A program made the translations under genes and the position numbers. A stretch of 64,000 bases of DNA, taken from positions 12,561,970 to 12,625,969 of the forward strand of contig JANVCC010000012.1 of the NCBI GenBank assembly GCA_025345505.1. Direction: 5' to 3'. The DNA is from Todiramphus chloris collaris. Lineage: Eukaryota > Chordata > Aves > Coraciiformes > Alcedinidae. The notes under the pieces were generated by a model, which searched no databases, had not been told where the DNA came from, and was given only the letters and a program-made list of their open reading frames with translations. Shown piece after piece: positions 39,650 through 50,300 of the stretch. Position 1 is the stretch's first letter, and every line of letters starts with the position of its first letter.

Positions 39650-40170
39650 AATTATAAATTGCAGCATTAAGGTGATAGAACCCATCTGGAGAAGTGGCCA
39701 TGCCTGTACTGCTGAATAAAACAGAGCCATGGACCATTCCTTGGCCCTGAGGCCAAGAGACTAGGCCAGACCATGCTTAAACTCTGTAAAGACCCAAAGG
39801 GGTAATCCTGTGAGGAAGGCTCCTGTTGCCTAAGATGTCATTACTGGGTTTTGTGAGTTGTTTTTTTTTTTTCAGCTGAAGATGTTGCATGTGATGTGAG
39901 GGCATTGTTGCAGCCTGCCAGACTGATGTTTCCATAGTATAAATGGAAGAATTGTGTTCTGGAGCGGGATGATGTGCGGGGATGTTTGTGTGCAACGCCT
40001 TGCAGGATGTTGGCTGGGGAGTCTGTAGGGCAGAGGGATTCTTCCCCTGATTGCTACCCCCTGCCTGCACACTGGGGCAGGGAGTCTCTGTTCCCCCAGC
40101 CCAATGCCATGCCAGAGAGTGTACTAGCTGGAAAGCAGTGGGGATGTCTGCAGATCTAGCACTGGAGCTT
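39650..40170 (-). other. GC-richer block with an internal poly(T) tract; possible retrocopy
   Basis: Raised G+C sequence at about 39,873-40,170 ends, on the minus strand, in an A run (plus-strand T run at about 39,861-39,872). This resembles a short retroposed transcript. I do not recognise the parent and could not find convincing target-site duplications. The minus-strand frame at 39,777-40,070 runs through the A run as Lys codons and is not supported as a gene. Confidence 0.3.
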
Positions 40171-42548
40171 TCTTCCTGGCTTTATTTCAATTAGCACTGG
40201 TGCAGACAGGGAGTCTATCTGACTGCAAAAATATAATACAGTTAGTTTAAAAAGGACTACAGCGCACCAACCCCACACCACCTATATGTCACAAGCTCCA
40301 AGCTAATAAATCCCAACATCCTATAAGTAATTAGAATTAAAAAAGCCCCAGAAATCGCTATGTGCCACAGAAAGAGAGCAGGAGAAATCAAGGGCATCAG
40401 GGATGCCCTAATATACATATATATACACACACTTATACATATATAGTGCAGCATTGAGAACACTGATGTAACATTCTCTATTAAAGTAAATGAGGAATTT
40501 TTAAAGAGCAAATTATTAAAGATACAATATGGGAACAAGTCCCTTGTTGCATAAAAATGGTATAATTTTTCTTCGTTAATGTGTAAGATGGGAAAGGACA
40601 TGCAGGAAAAAGCAATCTGGAAACAGTATGTTCTTCCCTACATCAGATAGAGGAGAGCCAAATGAAACACATCTAGGCCTTTCTGTCTCACTACAGGGCA
40701 AACAGCAAAAATTGTTTTTCGTACTAAAACTCAGGTATATTTAATCAGGTAGGCAAAGGCATATTCATTCTGGCACAAGATGTAATAATTGCCCAAGGAA
40801 GCAGCAGGAGAAGGAAGGATTTCTTTAAGGCTGCTACTGCCGAATTGTGGAGGAGCTAGCCAGGGGTGAAATAGTATTTCCAGAAGGGGAAGACCAGTAA
40901 TTTTTCAGGCGTATGTCTTCTTCCCCTCCTCTTAGGTAAAATTGTTTTGTTGCTTGCTAGTAGTAATACAGACATGTCAAATGAATCTCTCCAGACACCA
41001 CCTGAACAAAAATGTCAGGAAAAAAATGGATAGATGCTTGTTAAATGTTATTTTCATTTGATTTTACTTTCCACTGCAGAAATTAATGTTAAGCATTTAG
41101 TCCAGTTAATAAATGTGAGGTTATCACATGCATGGCATTTACACATAATTTTGAATATTTTCAAGGTAAACAACATCCAGATTTCCATATCACTAGAGGA
41201 AACAAATTACACAGAGAATACAGAAAATGAGTATATTTCCCCAAGTAGTAATTTTATAATATTTATTTTCAAGTTTGTAAAGACGAGAGAGTATTTATAT
41301 TGTTAAATGAAGTAAAGTTTAAACCACTCTCATCTACAAGAAAAAGTGAATTGTTACATTGTAGATGAAGTACGATGTTTTCTCTGCATGAGGTTCTAAA
41401 GAGAATTAATGCACTTCTCACTGAGAGATAATTTCTTCAAAATTCATAAAAGTAAAGAACCAAATGTACTGAAGAGTAACAGAAAAAAAATCCAGCAACA
41501 ACCCAACCTGCCTGTTCTTGTGCTAAGTAAGTCAGAGTGAATGTCATTATGGGCTGAATGGTAATTAAGTTGAATGCCACAAAAAAGTTCTCAATTACAT
41601 CTGTTGCTTTGGGCTGCATCTACCTTACACTTTGATTTGAAGCAGCAGCACAATCCTGAAACATAGCCCTTGTCTGTTCCCTCTTGCCGCATGCTGGGTT
41701 GGTTTCTGGGGCCGGTTTTGGAGCATGCGAGGCAGGTTGCCTTGGAGGATGGAGCACCCCTGCCAGCTTCCTCCACCTCTGCACTATGAACACACGTGAA
41801 TCAGAACCCCTGGCTGAACCTTGAAACAGCCTCCAACTGGTTTCATGGACTAGATTAAATCTATTCTGAAATGCAGTCTACTGCACAGTGTAGAAATTAT
41901 GACTTCCATGCCACATGATTTGATCTAATTTTTTCACTCTTATTGCCATGAATTAGTATATTTACACTATAACACTGGAGTGTTGGTTTTGGTGGGGTTT
42001 TTTGTTTGTTTTTTTTTTTTTGTGAAAAGGGGCAAAAGCCTAATAATATGAAACCAGAGTAAGTGAAAAGATGACAGTTTATGGGGATGGTGGTAAATGC
42101 ATGAAGGGTGTCAAATGTGAGCTGATAAAATTAAGTTGATTGAAGAACCACCTTTACATTTATGGAAGAAATTAGCTTCCTAGTAAAAAATGAAAATGCC
42201 TAACAATCAGTAAGTACTTTTACCATTCACATAATCTGGTAAACCATCTGTCCACAAATTAAATACAAATTTAACAAGGTACTGCCATGCACAGGTTGTG
42301 TCTGAGTTGCAAGAATAGTCGTAAGGCTACACAGCATTAGAGAAGATGAGACAGAGATAGGTGTTTTCAAAACCATGTTCCTGTCTTGGAGACCCAAAAA
42401 AGTAGGACTCTGTTTCATCCTTCACCCTCTAACATCGCCGCCAAAATCAGATACGAAGCTTTAACACCTACAGATACTCACAAGCAGGCTCTGCATGGAG
42501 AAGCTTCACCAGCAGCACATAATGGATACTGTAAAAAGAAATGATGTG
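40171..42548. other. AT-rich noncoding DNA
   Basis: No gene is supported. A small patch with higher G+C lies at about 41,590-41,800, and a T run at about 42,007-42,021. Nothing else is recognisable. Confidence 0.5.
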
Positions 42549-44061
42549 TGCTCATAGGGGGTGGCTCTCTGTTAAAGGGCACTAAGGTGACAAGGAGTCA
42601 TGAGAGGTATGCTGCCTCCCAGAAACTAAGATCCAAGCATTGCCAAGAGGGTGCCACAACTTGTCAAAAGCATCGACTACTACCCACTGTTACTTTTCCA
42701 TGTGGACATGAATTATGCTGTGAGACAGAACCTGGGCAGAATCAAGGAAGACTATATAAATCCCTGGGGGTTTTCTTTTCTTCCATTTTACCAGCCAGAG
42801 GAAAGGAGCCAGCCAGAAATACATGAATAATGAATATCAACTCTTGGCTACATGATCATGGGTGTCATCGCAAGGTTTTTGATTTTGGGACATTATTTGA
42901 TGACTCTAAGCTGTTAGGGAGGGATGGAATCCACCAGTTTTGGGAGGCATGAGATTTTTTGGCAGCAGGCTGTCCAACTTGATGAGGCAGGCTTTAAACT
43001 AAGGGACTTGGGTGGCATGGTCCAAAATGGCAATGCTCATGCCATTGCATCCAACTGGGGAATAAGCCAGGCCAACCAGAGCAGCAACAAATGCTCCTTA
43101 GATGCCTTCCAAGACAAGACCCAGAAGGCCAACCACCTCAAAGCTGGGTATGACTATGGTGTTTCCTCTTGATCCCCTCCAGGGAAATCTTCTTGCCCAA
43201 TTTCAGTCTCCAAAATGCCTGTACACCAACACACACAGCATAGAGAATAAACAGGAAGAACTAGAGATCTGGATGCAGTTGAAGGACCATGATGTCACTG
43301 CAGTTGTGAAGACATGGTGGGATGGCTCACATGACTGGAATACTGTCATGGATGGCTATGTACATTTTAGGAAAGGCAGATCAGCAAGTTGAGGTGGTGG
43401 AGTTACTTTTTATGTGATAGAGCAACTGGAATGTATCAAGCTCTACCTAGAAAGGGATGAAGAATGTGTGAAAGTTTATGGGTAAAAATTAAGGACAGGC
43501 TAATATGCAAGTGTTTACCACTGGCCACCTGATCAGGTAGAGGAAGTTGATGAGGCTTTCTACAAACAGCTAGAAGTAGCTTCAAGATCACATGCCCTGG
43601 TGCTCATGGGGGACTTCAGTCACCCTGATATTTTCTGGAAAGGCAACACAGTGAGGTACACACACTCCTGCAGTGCATTGAGTATAGTTTTTTTGACACA
43701 GGTGGTGGAGGAGCCAAAGAGGAGAGGTGTGCTGATGGACCTTTTACTAATGAACAAAGAAGGTCTGGTTGGGGATGTGAAGGTTAGGGAAAGATTTGGC
43801 TGCAGTGATCACGAGAAGGTGGACTTCAGGATCCTATGTGGAAGAAGTAGGGCAATAAGTAGGATTGTAACCTTGTACTTCAGGAGAGCTAACTTTGACC
43901 TCTTCAAAGACCTGCTTAGAGGAATCCCATTGGTTAGGGCTTTAGAAGGTAGGGAGGCCAAGAGAGCTGGTTAATATTCTAGCAACACTTCTTCCAAGCT
44001 CAAGATGGGGGCATCACTATGAGTAAAATATCAAGTAGATAGTATGCAGGGGACCCGCAGG
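42549..44061 (+). mobile_element. CR1 LINE, 5' region and endonuclease part (copy 1)
   Basis: From about 42,550 the sequence resembles the 5' part of avian CR1 elements and runs into the ORF2 endonuclease. CR1 is a non-LTR retrotransposon that copies itself by target-primed reverse transcription. Copies retaining the 5' region are rare because most are 5'-truncated, so this was a nearly full-length insertion. The left boundary is approximate. On the right it stops near 44,061, where a second CR1 sequence restarts within the endonuclease. Its reverse-transcriptase half may continue at 46,232. Confidence 0.75.
43102..43974 (+). pseudogene. CR1 ORF2 endonuclease domain, decayed
   Basis: A single frame encodes an apurinic/apyrimidinic-type endonuclease of a CR1 ORF2. 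Near its start it reads CLYTNTHSIENKQEELE, then KTWWDGSHDW. It continues with LMGDFSHPDIFW (the metal-binding GDFNHP-like motif) and the GCSDHEKVDF end motif carrying the SDH catalytic residues. In-frame stops occur after 43,392 and again near 43,484-43,500, and a stop ends the frame at 43,974. In life this domain nicks target DNA to prime reverse transcription. With these breaks it cannot make a working enzyme. The family assignment is secure; the start is an arbitrary first Met and not the true ORF2 start. Confidence 0.85.
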
Positions 44062-44333
44062 AAATTACTTGGCAACAGTGACCATGACATAGTGGAGTTT
44101 AGTATTTTACAAGGAAGAAGTAGGACAATAAGTAGGATTACAGCTCTGGACTTCTGCAGGCTAACTTTGGACTCTTCAGAGATCTACTTGAAGGAATCCC
44201 ATGGTCTGAGAGTCTGGAAGGAAAGGGAGCCGAAGAGAGCTGGTCAATTTTTAAATTCCACTTCCTCCAAGCCCAGTGTAGATGCATTCCTTCAAGTAAA
44301 AAATTGTGTAGAGGTGGTAAAAGACCTGCAGGG
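43785..44333 (+). repeat. Diverged direct repeat, 273-bp offset, at the CR1-CR1 junction
   Basis: The segments 43,785-44,061 and 44,058-44,333 align at a constant 273-bp offset, with roughly three-quarters identity by eye. Anchors are AGTGATCAC/AGTGACCAT (43,804 and 44,077) and GAGAGCTGG (43,962 and 44,235). Both encode the end of the CR1 endonuclease and the linker after it. The divergence argues for two separate CR1 copies meeting here and not a recent duplication. Confidence 0.8.
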
Positions 44334-46156
44334 ATGAGCAAGGATCCTCTAAAGAAAGTCTCATGGAAGAAAGTAATTTACAGTTCGTGGAAGAAGGGAC
44401 TTGTTGCTTGGAAGAACTATAGGGAGGTTGTGAGGTTTTGTAGGAAGGCAACATGAAAAGCCAAAGCCTACTTAAACTGTCAAAGGAAGTAAAAGATAAC
44501 AAGAAGAGCTTCTTTAAATAGATCAGTAGTAAAAGGTGAAATAGGGAAAATGTGGGCCCACTGATGAATGATGTGGGAGCCCTGATAACAGAGGATTCAG
44601 AGAAGGCAGAGTTGCTGAATACCTTCTTTGCTTCAGTCTCTGCTCCTTGTGAACTCCGGAGCCTGGATGTAAGAGAGGAAGACCAGAAGAGGGAAGACTC
44701 TCCACTAGTCAATGAAAAGTGTGTCAGAGATCGGTTATGCAAATTGAATATACATAAGTCCATGGGCTGTGATGGGATGCACCCAAGAGTACTGACAGAT
44801 CTGGTTGATGTTATTGCCCTACCACTCTCCATCATTTTTGAAAGATCATGGCAAACAGGACTGGGGACTGGAGGAAAGCCAATGTCAATCCAGACTTCAA
44901 AAAGGGCAAGAAGGAAGATCCAGGAAATTACAGACCAGTCAGCCTCACCTCCATCCCTGGAAAAAATGATGGAGTGGCTCATTTCAGAGGCCACCTCTAA
45001 GCACTTGGAAGAGAAAAGGGTTATCAGGAGTAGTCAGCATGGATTTACAAAGGGGAAATAATGCTTGACTAATCTGATAGCCTTCTATGATGTTGTAACT
45101 AAATGGATAGATGCAGGGAGAATAGTCGATGTAGTCTACCTTGACCTCAGCAAGGCTTTTGACACAGTGTCCCATAACATACTTGTGAGCAAGCTCAGGA
45201 ATTGTGGGATAGAAGAATGGACAGTGGAATGAATTAAGAACTGTCTACACAATAGAGCCCAAAAAGTGGTAATCAATGGTGCAGAGTCCAGATGGAGACC
45301 TGTAACTAGTGGAGTACCCCAGGGATCAGTGCTGGGTCCAGTCCTGTTCAAGAAGTTTGCTGATGACACAAAACTGGGAGGATTGTCTGATTCACCAGAA
45401 GGCTGTGTGACCATCAGCAGGATTTGGACAGACTGGAGAGCTGGGCAAAGAGGAACCTAATGAGGTTTAGCAAGAGCAAGTGCAGAGTCCTGCACCTGGG
45501 AAGGAACAACAAAATGCACCACTACAGGTTAGGAGGCAATCTGCTAGAGAGTAGCTCCATGGAGTAGGATATTGGAGTCCTGATAGACAGCAAGTTATCC
45601 ATGGGACAACAATGTGCCCTTGTGTCCAAGAAGGCCAATGTTATCCTGAGGTGCATTAAAAAGAGTGTTTCCAGCAGGTCCAGGGAGGTTCTCCTCCCTC
45701 TCTACTCTGCCCTAGTGAGACCTCACGTGGAGTATTGCATCTGGTTCTGGACTTCCCAGTTCAAGAGGGACAGAGATCTACTTGAGAGAGTCCAACAGAG
45801 GGCTACGAGGATGATTAAGGGACTGGAACACCTGCCTTATGAGGAAAGGCTGAGAGACCTGGGACTTTTTAGTCTGGAGAGGAGAAGACAGAGAGGGAAT
45901 CTAATGTCTGTATATACATAAGGTCTCAACCTCAAGAAGTCAGGGACAACCTCTTTTCTCTTGTGCCTTGTGATAGGATGAGGGGCAATGGATTCAAGCT
46001 CGAGCACAGGAAATTCCACCTCAACATGAGGAAGAACTTCTTTACTATAAGGGTCACAGAGCACTGGAACAGACTGCTCAGAAAGATTGTGGAGTCTTCT
46101 TCTCTGGAGACTTTCAAGACCTCTCTGGATGCATTTCTGCATGATCTGCTCTAGTT
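44062..46156 (+). pseudogene. CR1 ORF2 reverse transcriptase, frameshifted
   Basis: Pieces of one ORF2 lie in changing frames. The linker segment reads NTFFASVSAP, then CKLNIHKSMGCDGMHPRVL, and PLSIIFERSWQTG precedes the EDPGNYRPVSLTSIPGK motif of the reverse-transcriptase core. The next pieces are [25 protein letters not shown] and the catalytic FADD (45,355-45,366). The C-terminal part carries [32 protein letters not shown] and the RVTEHWNRL box, and stops at 46,154. About 16 residues are missing in frame just before FADD (LFKKFADD), where the neighbouring copy at 46.6 kb keeps them. Several stops and frameshifts occur between 44,960 and 45,600. The encoded enzyme is dead. Confidence 0.85.
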
Positions 46157-46207
46157 TCGGTCCTGCTCTGGCAGGAGGGTTGGACTTGATGTTCTTTGGA
46201 GGTCCCT

Positions 46208-46231
46208 TCCAACCTCTAACATTCTGTGACT
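46208..46231 (+). repeat. CR1 3' terminal octamer tail
   Basis: ATTCTGTG is followed by a diverged second unit, ACTCTGTGATA. CR1 elements end in short repeats of this octamer instead of poly(A), and the end is recognised by the element's own reverse transcriptase. It fixes the strand and the exact 3' boundary of copy 2. Confidence 0.9.
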
Positions 46232-47370
46232 CTGTGATACAGGCCGGTAAGCCTCACCTCTATCTCTGGAAAGATTGTGGAGCAGCTCATTCTGGATGTC
46301 ATCTCTAAGCATGTGGAGAAGAAGGGTATCAGGAGTAGTCAACAAGGGTTGAACCTATCTGATAGCTTTATGTGACTGTATGACTATCTGGGTAGATGAG
46401 GGGAGAGCAGTGAATGTTGTCTACCTCAAGTTCAGCAAGGCTTTTGACACTGTGTTCCATAACATCCTCATAGATAAGCTTAGGAAGTGTGGGTTAGATG
46501 AGTAGACAGTGAGGTGGATTGAGAACTGGCAAAACAACAGAGCTTAAAGGGTTTGGTCACAGAGTCTAGTTGGAGGTCTGTAGTTAATGATGTTCACCAG
46601 GGGTTAATACTGGGTCCAGTCTTGTTCCACATATTCATCAATGATCTGGATGAAGGGATGGAGTGTGCCCTCAGCAAGTTTGCTGATGATACAAAACTGA
46701 GAGGAGTGGCTGACACAACTTCGGTTTGTGTAGCTGTGCTGCTATTCAGTAAGACCTGAACAGGATGGAGAGTTGGGTGGAGGGGAATCTAATGAAGTTT
46801 AACATTGGTAAGTGTAGGATCCTGCACCTTGGGAGGAATAACTCCATGCACCAGTAAAGGTTAGGGATTGACCTGCTGGAAAGCAGCTTTGTGAAGAAGT
46901 ACCTGGGAGTCTTGCTGGGCAACAAGTGAACCGCGAGCCAGCAACATGCTCTTGTGGCCAAGAAGGCCAATGGTATCCTGGGATGCATTGAGAAAAGTGT
47001 GGACAGGAGGTCCAGGGAAGTTCTCCTCCCCTTCTACTCTGCTCTAGTGAGACCGCATTTGGAGTATTATGTTCAGTTCTGGTTCCCCCAGTTCAAAAGA
47101 GACAGAGAGATACTAGAGAGAGTCTAATGGAGAGCTATGGAGATGATGAGGGGACTGGAACATCTCTTTTATGAGGAAAGGCTGAGAGCCCTGGGGCTGT
47201 TTAGCCTGGAGAAGACTGAGAGGGGATCTTACCAGTGCTCATAAGTATTCTAAATGGCAGGTGTCAAGAGGACAGCGCCAGTCTCTTTTCAGTGGTGCCC
47301 AGTGACAGGACAAGGAGCAACAGGCACAAACTCGAACACAAGAAATTCCACCTAAACATAAAAGAAAACT
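46232..47370 (+). mobile_element. CR1 LINE reverse-transcriptase fragment, truncated at both ends (copy 3 or the rest of copy 1)
   Basis: The fragment begins abruptly at the reverse-transcriptase motif equivalent to RPVSLTS; its first bases match copy 2 from 44,931. It includes a decayed SKAFDTVFHNIL region, [17 protein letters not shown] (46,6xx) and SKFADDTKL. It then covers [31 protein letters not shown] and LEHLFYEERLRALGLFSLE. It stops near 47,370 at the HKKFHLN-like region, lacking the C-terminus and CR1 3' end. Stops and frameshifts are frequent. Loss of the 3' end is atypical for a fresh insertion and points to later deletion. Confidence 0.8.
46553..46759 (+). pseudogene. CR1 reverse transcriptase core remnant
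   Basis: The open remnant encodes the segment around the catalytic FADD with the preceding [16 protein letters not shown], the part deleted from the upstream copy. Upstream it is broken by stop codons and downstream by a frameshift. It cannot be functional but is useful for phylogenetic placement of the CR1 subfamily. Confidence 0.8.
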
Positions 47371-50300
47371 TCATCTGTTTTGTAAATGTGAGAATCAGAC
47401 ATTTTTAAGCAGAAACTGGTTACTGAATTTGACCTAGTTTTGCACATAGTTTTAAGAGAGCTGAAATCGCACTTTGGCACAAGAAGAAAAGAGAGAAAAG
47501 AATCCAAAAAAAAAAAAAAAAGGAAGAGGAGATTTACACAATACATAGCACTATTTTGTCAGGTTTTGTAAGAAATTCATTATATAATATGGCCCTTTAA
47601 TCCATAACAGGATTAAAAATAATTTTCCTATTTCCTGCTTTCCTCCTTTCCATACATATCCAATTGTTTGTGTAGTCTTGCATTATATAGTAAAATCCTC
47701 AGATATTTGAACAGCTGTTTGCTGATTTTGACCTGCAACTTTAGAATAACAGCACTACAAAGACAACAGGTTTTGTCAGTTGGAAAGTGTGTACAGCTGA
47801 ACTATGATATTTGCAATTAATATGTTACTTGCAAAATAACATCTTGTCGTTTTCATTTCTGACTTTTTCAAGTAGCATCACTTACTAGAATCTACAAAGA
47901 CTGAAGAAATTTTGGTTATCAGTATGCAGTTATATAGTAACTTTGCATTTATTTGCATTATATGTTTCATATCCAAATTTGTATTTCAAGTCCTAAATTT
48001 GTCTGTAGATTAGGTCCACATGAATTTAAGAATTAGTCAGTGCTGTCTTAACAGGAAATGATGTCTTAATGGTAAAGAAACAAAGCATGTATTGAATTTT
48101 AACTTTTCTCCAGTAAACTCATAGTACATATATGCCTTTTTTTTTTTACAAATGGCAGTTGTCTTTGTTATTTTAATTGTAGTAATTGCATTACTGAATG
48201 TCATAAGCTGAGTCTAGATGCAGTTATGTTAATTTAGTGGTATTTTATGTATAAAAAATACTGAAATACATTCTCTTTGCTGCTTAACTCTGCCATTTGT
48301 CTTAATAAGGTTAGTTGACGGTCATTCCTTCACAAGGGAAGCTGGGAGGAAGAGATGTTAGAGTAGAAACTGGAAGACAGTGACTTAAGGAGACTTCGCC
48401 AGCTGCATAGACAAACAAGGCTTACTTTATTATTGCCTTAATAAAAGCTATTGAGCCTTGAGTACATAGTAGTTTCTTGGCATCTCGTACCCTGTGTGCA
48501 TGGAACATCCGATTCTCCTGTTAGGTGGTCTGTTCAGTTACACTTGATTTCTTCAGTCCATTTTACATTGCTTTCCAGCTATGTTGTAGCCTCACTAAAC
48601 AAATTCCTAAGCAACTCATAAAACTCTTCCAGAAAAGAAAAATATGCAGAAGGTGGGTCCTGATACTAAGTGGCCTGAATTCCTGTGCAGCCCATCAGGA
48701 AAGGGATGCAGCCAGTGTATCATGGAAACAAGCAGGAGCTTGTCTGAGCAGGCCTGGGTTTAGCACTGCATGCTCTGCTGCCTCTTGCTGGAAATCAAAT
48801 TTGCACACATGTGAGATAGCTCCAGGAGCTAAAAAATCTACAGAACTAATTCTGTGTGTATTTCTTTTTGTTTGGTTTCTAAAGAAGATTTTGAATTAGC
48901 CAAACTGTATTTACATTTGCCAAAAATAAGTAACCTTACCTGGTTATCAGCTCTTGATCATTTTTATGTCTTGGTGTATTGCTTAGTACTGTCAGGGTCT
49001 TGAGATCTCCAGTAAGATACATTTCCAACTACAAATCTTAACCATGATAACCATTTTAATGCTAATTAATGATAACAAAAAAAAAGAAAAGAAAAGAAAA
49101 AAATATTTTTTTCTAAAGAATTTTTTAGCCAAAAGTAAGGAAAAATCAAACTATGTGAAATTCATGTAGTATAAAAGTGAAAATGTATTCTGGTATTACA
49201 CAAAGTATTCAAAACAGTTCTCATTGATAGTTTTTTTTGGTCTAGTTCACAAACAAATAATATAGAATCTATGCTTACCTATTTAACAGGCATTCAGAGA
49301 AAACTATGTTGTAGTTGATCAATATTCTTGAAGAAGATTGATGAATATTCATTACGCTTGAAAACTACCAGTCTAGAAAGAGGTGATTAATAGGTCAGAG
49401 TCCTGAAACAAAAGATAAATACTGTAGAAGTCTGAACTTAGCCAGCATGTCTTGGTTAGTAATTCCTAGTTAACTCTTTTTGGTTTTTAACTGTAACTGA
49501 GGTCGATTGTAGCTATTGAGTGGAACAGGGTATTCTGTTGGTGGTGGTCTTAACATGTGAAAGAGTGATTCTGCAGGTTGCCAAGTTCTCTAGCTTTAAT
49601 GCAACAAAGCACATGCTCAAATAATTAAATGGCTTCAGTCAAGCTTTCATGTGTTCTTTCTGGTTAGAGTTAAGCAGATGAAGACTTTTGCTGGATAGAG
49701 ATATGAATAAAATTCTCAGAAAAACATAATCCTAGCATATTTCTTTGTATGGTTAGTATACTAGAATAAGCTTGTTTTATTTATTTTACTGCCTTATGGT
49801 GAGCCATTTGACAGCATCTCTGCATCTTCTTTGACATAGTCAAGGATGGGGATATGTGCTTGGTGGTTCCCTGTTAGTATCATAAAGCAGAGCAAATGAC
49901 TTGCAGTATCTGATCTTGGAGAACACTTTCTTTTTTTCTGTATTCAGATTGGAAATAACTTCTAAAAGACTTCTTGAAGTAGTTCTTACATTTTATATTG
50001 AAGATGCATTTTATGTTGCAGATGGTCTGTTTATGCTCTCAAAAAAAAAGGTCTCTTGCTGAAATACATACTGTTTTACAAGTTCTGTTCTTCTTTGTAT
50101 ACATAATGGGCAAGGAAAATACATCATTTCTGATGAAACATGCAAAACCTAGTGGAGATGTGTTCTGCAGAGCTATAGAGTTTATTTTAAGTTTTGTTTC
50201 TGGATCTCAAAAGGTAACAATTTTGCTGATTTAATCTGCTAAGACCTTTTTTTCTTTTCAGTGCATTGAAATATCTGCTATAAAGTAACATAATTGAGAA

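Larger units (their letters stand above)
44062..46231 (+). mobile_element. 5'-truncated CR1 LINE with intact 3' end (copy 2)
   Basis: The sequence starts inside the endonuclease (GNSDHDIVEF), passes through the linker and reverse transcriptase, and ends with the CR1 C-terminal region and 3' untranslated region. The last part reads GGTCCCTTCCAACCTCTAAC and then the ATTCTGTG/ACTCTGTGATA tail at 46,208-46,231. A 5' truncation with a complete 3' end is the normal outcome of CR1 insertion. Its position between copy 1 and the 46,232-47,370 segment suggests it inserted into an older CR1. Confidence 0.85.

Noticed and set aside
44251-44994. 247-codon minus-strand frame, the longest in the window
   Set aside because: It is the antisense shadow of the CR1 ORF2 linker and reverse transcriptase, whose plus-strand frame carries recognisable CR1 motifs.
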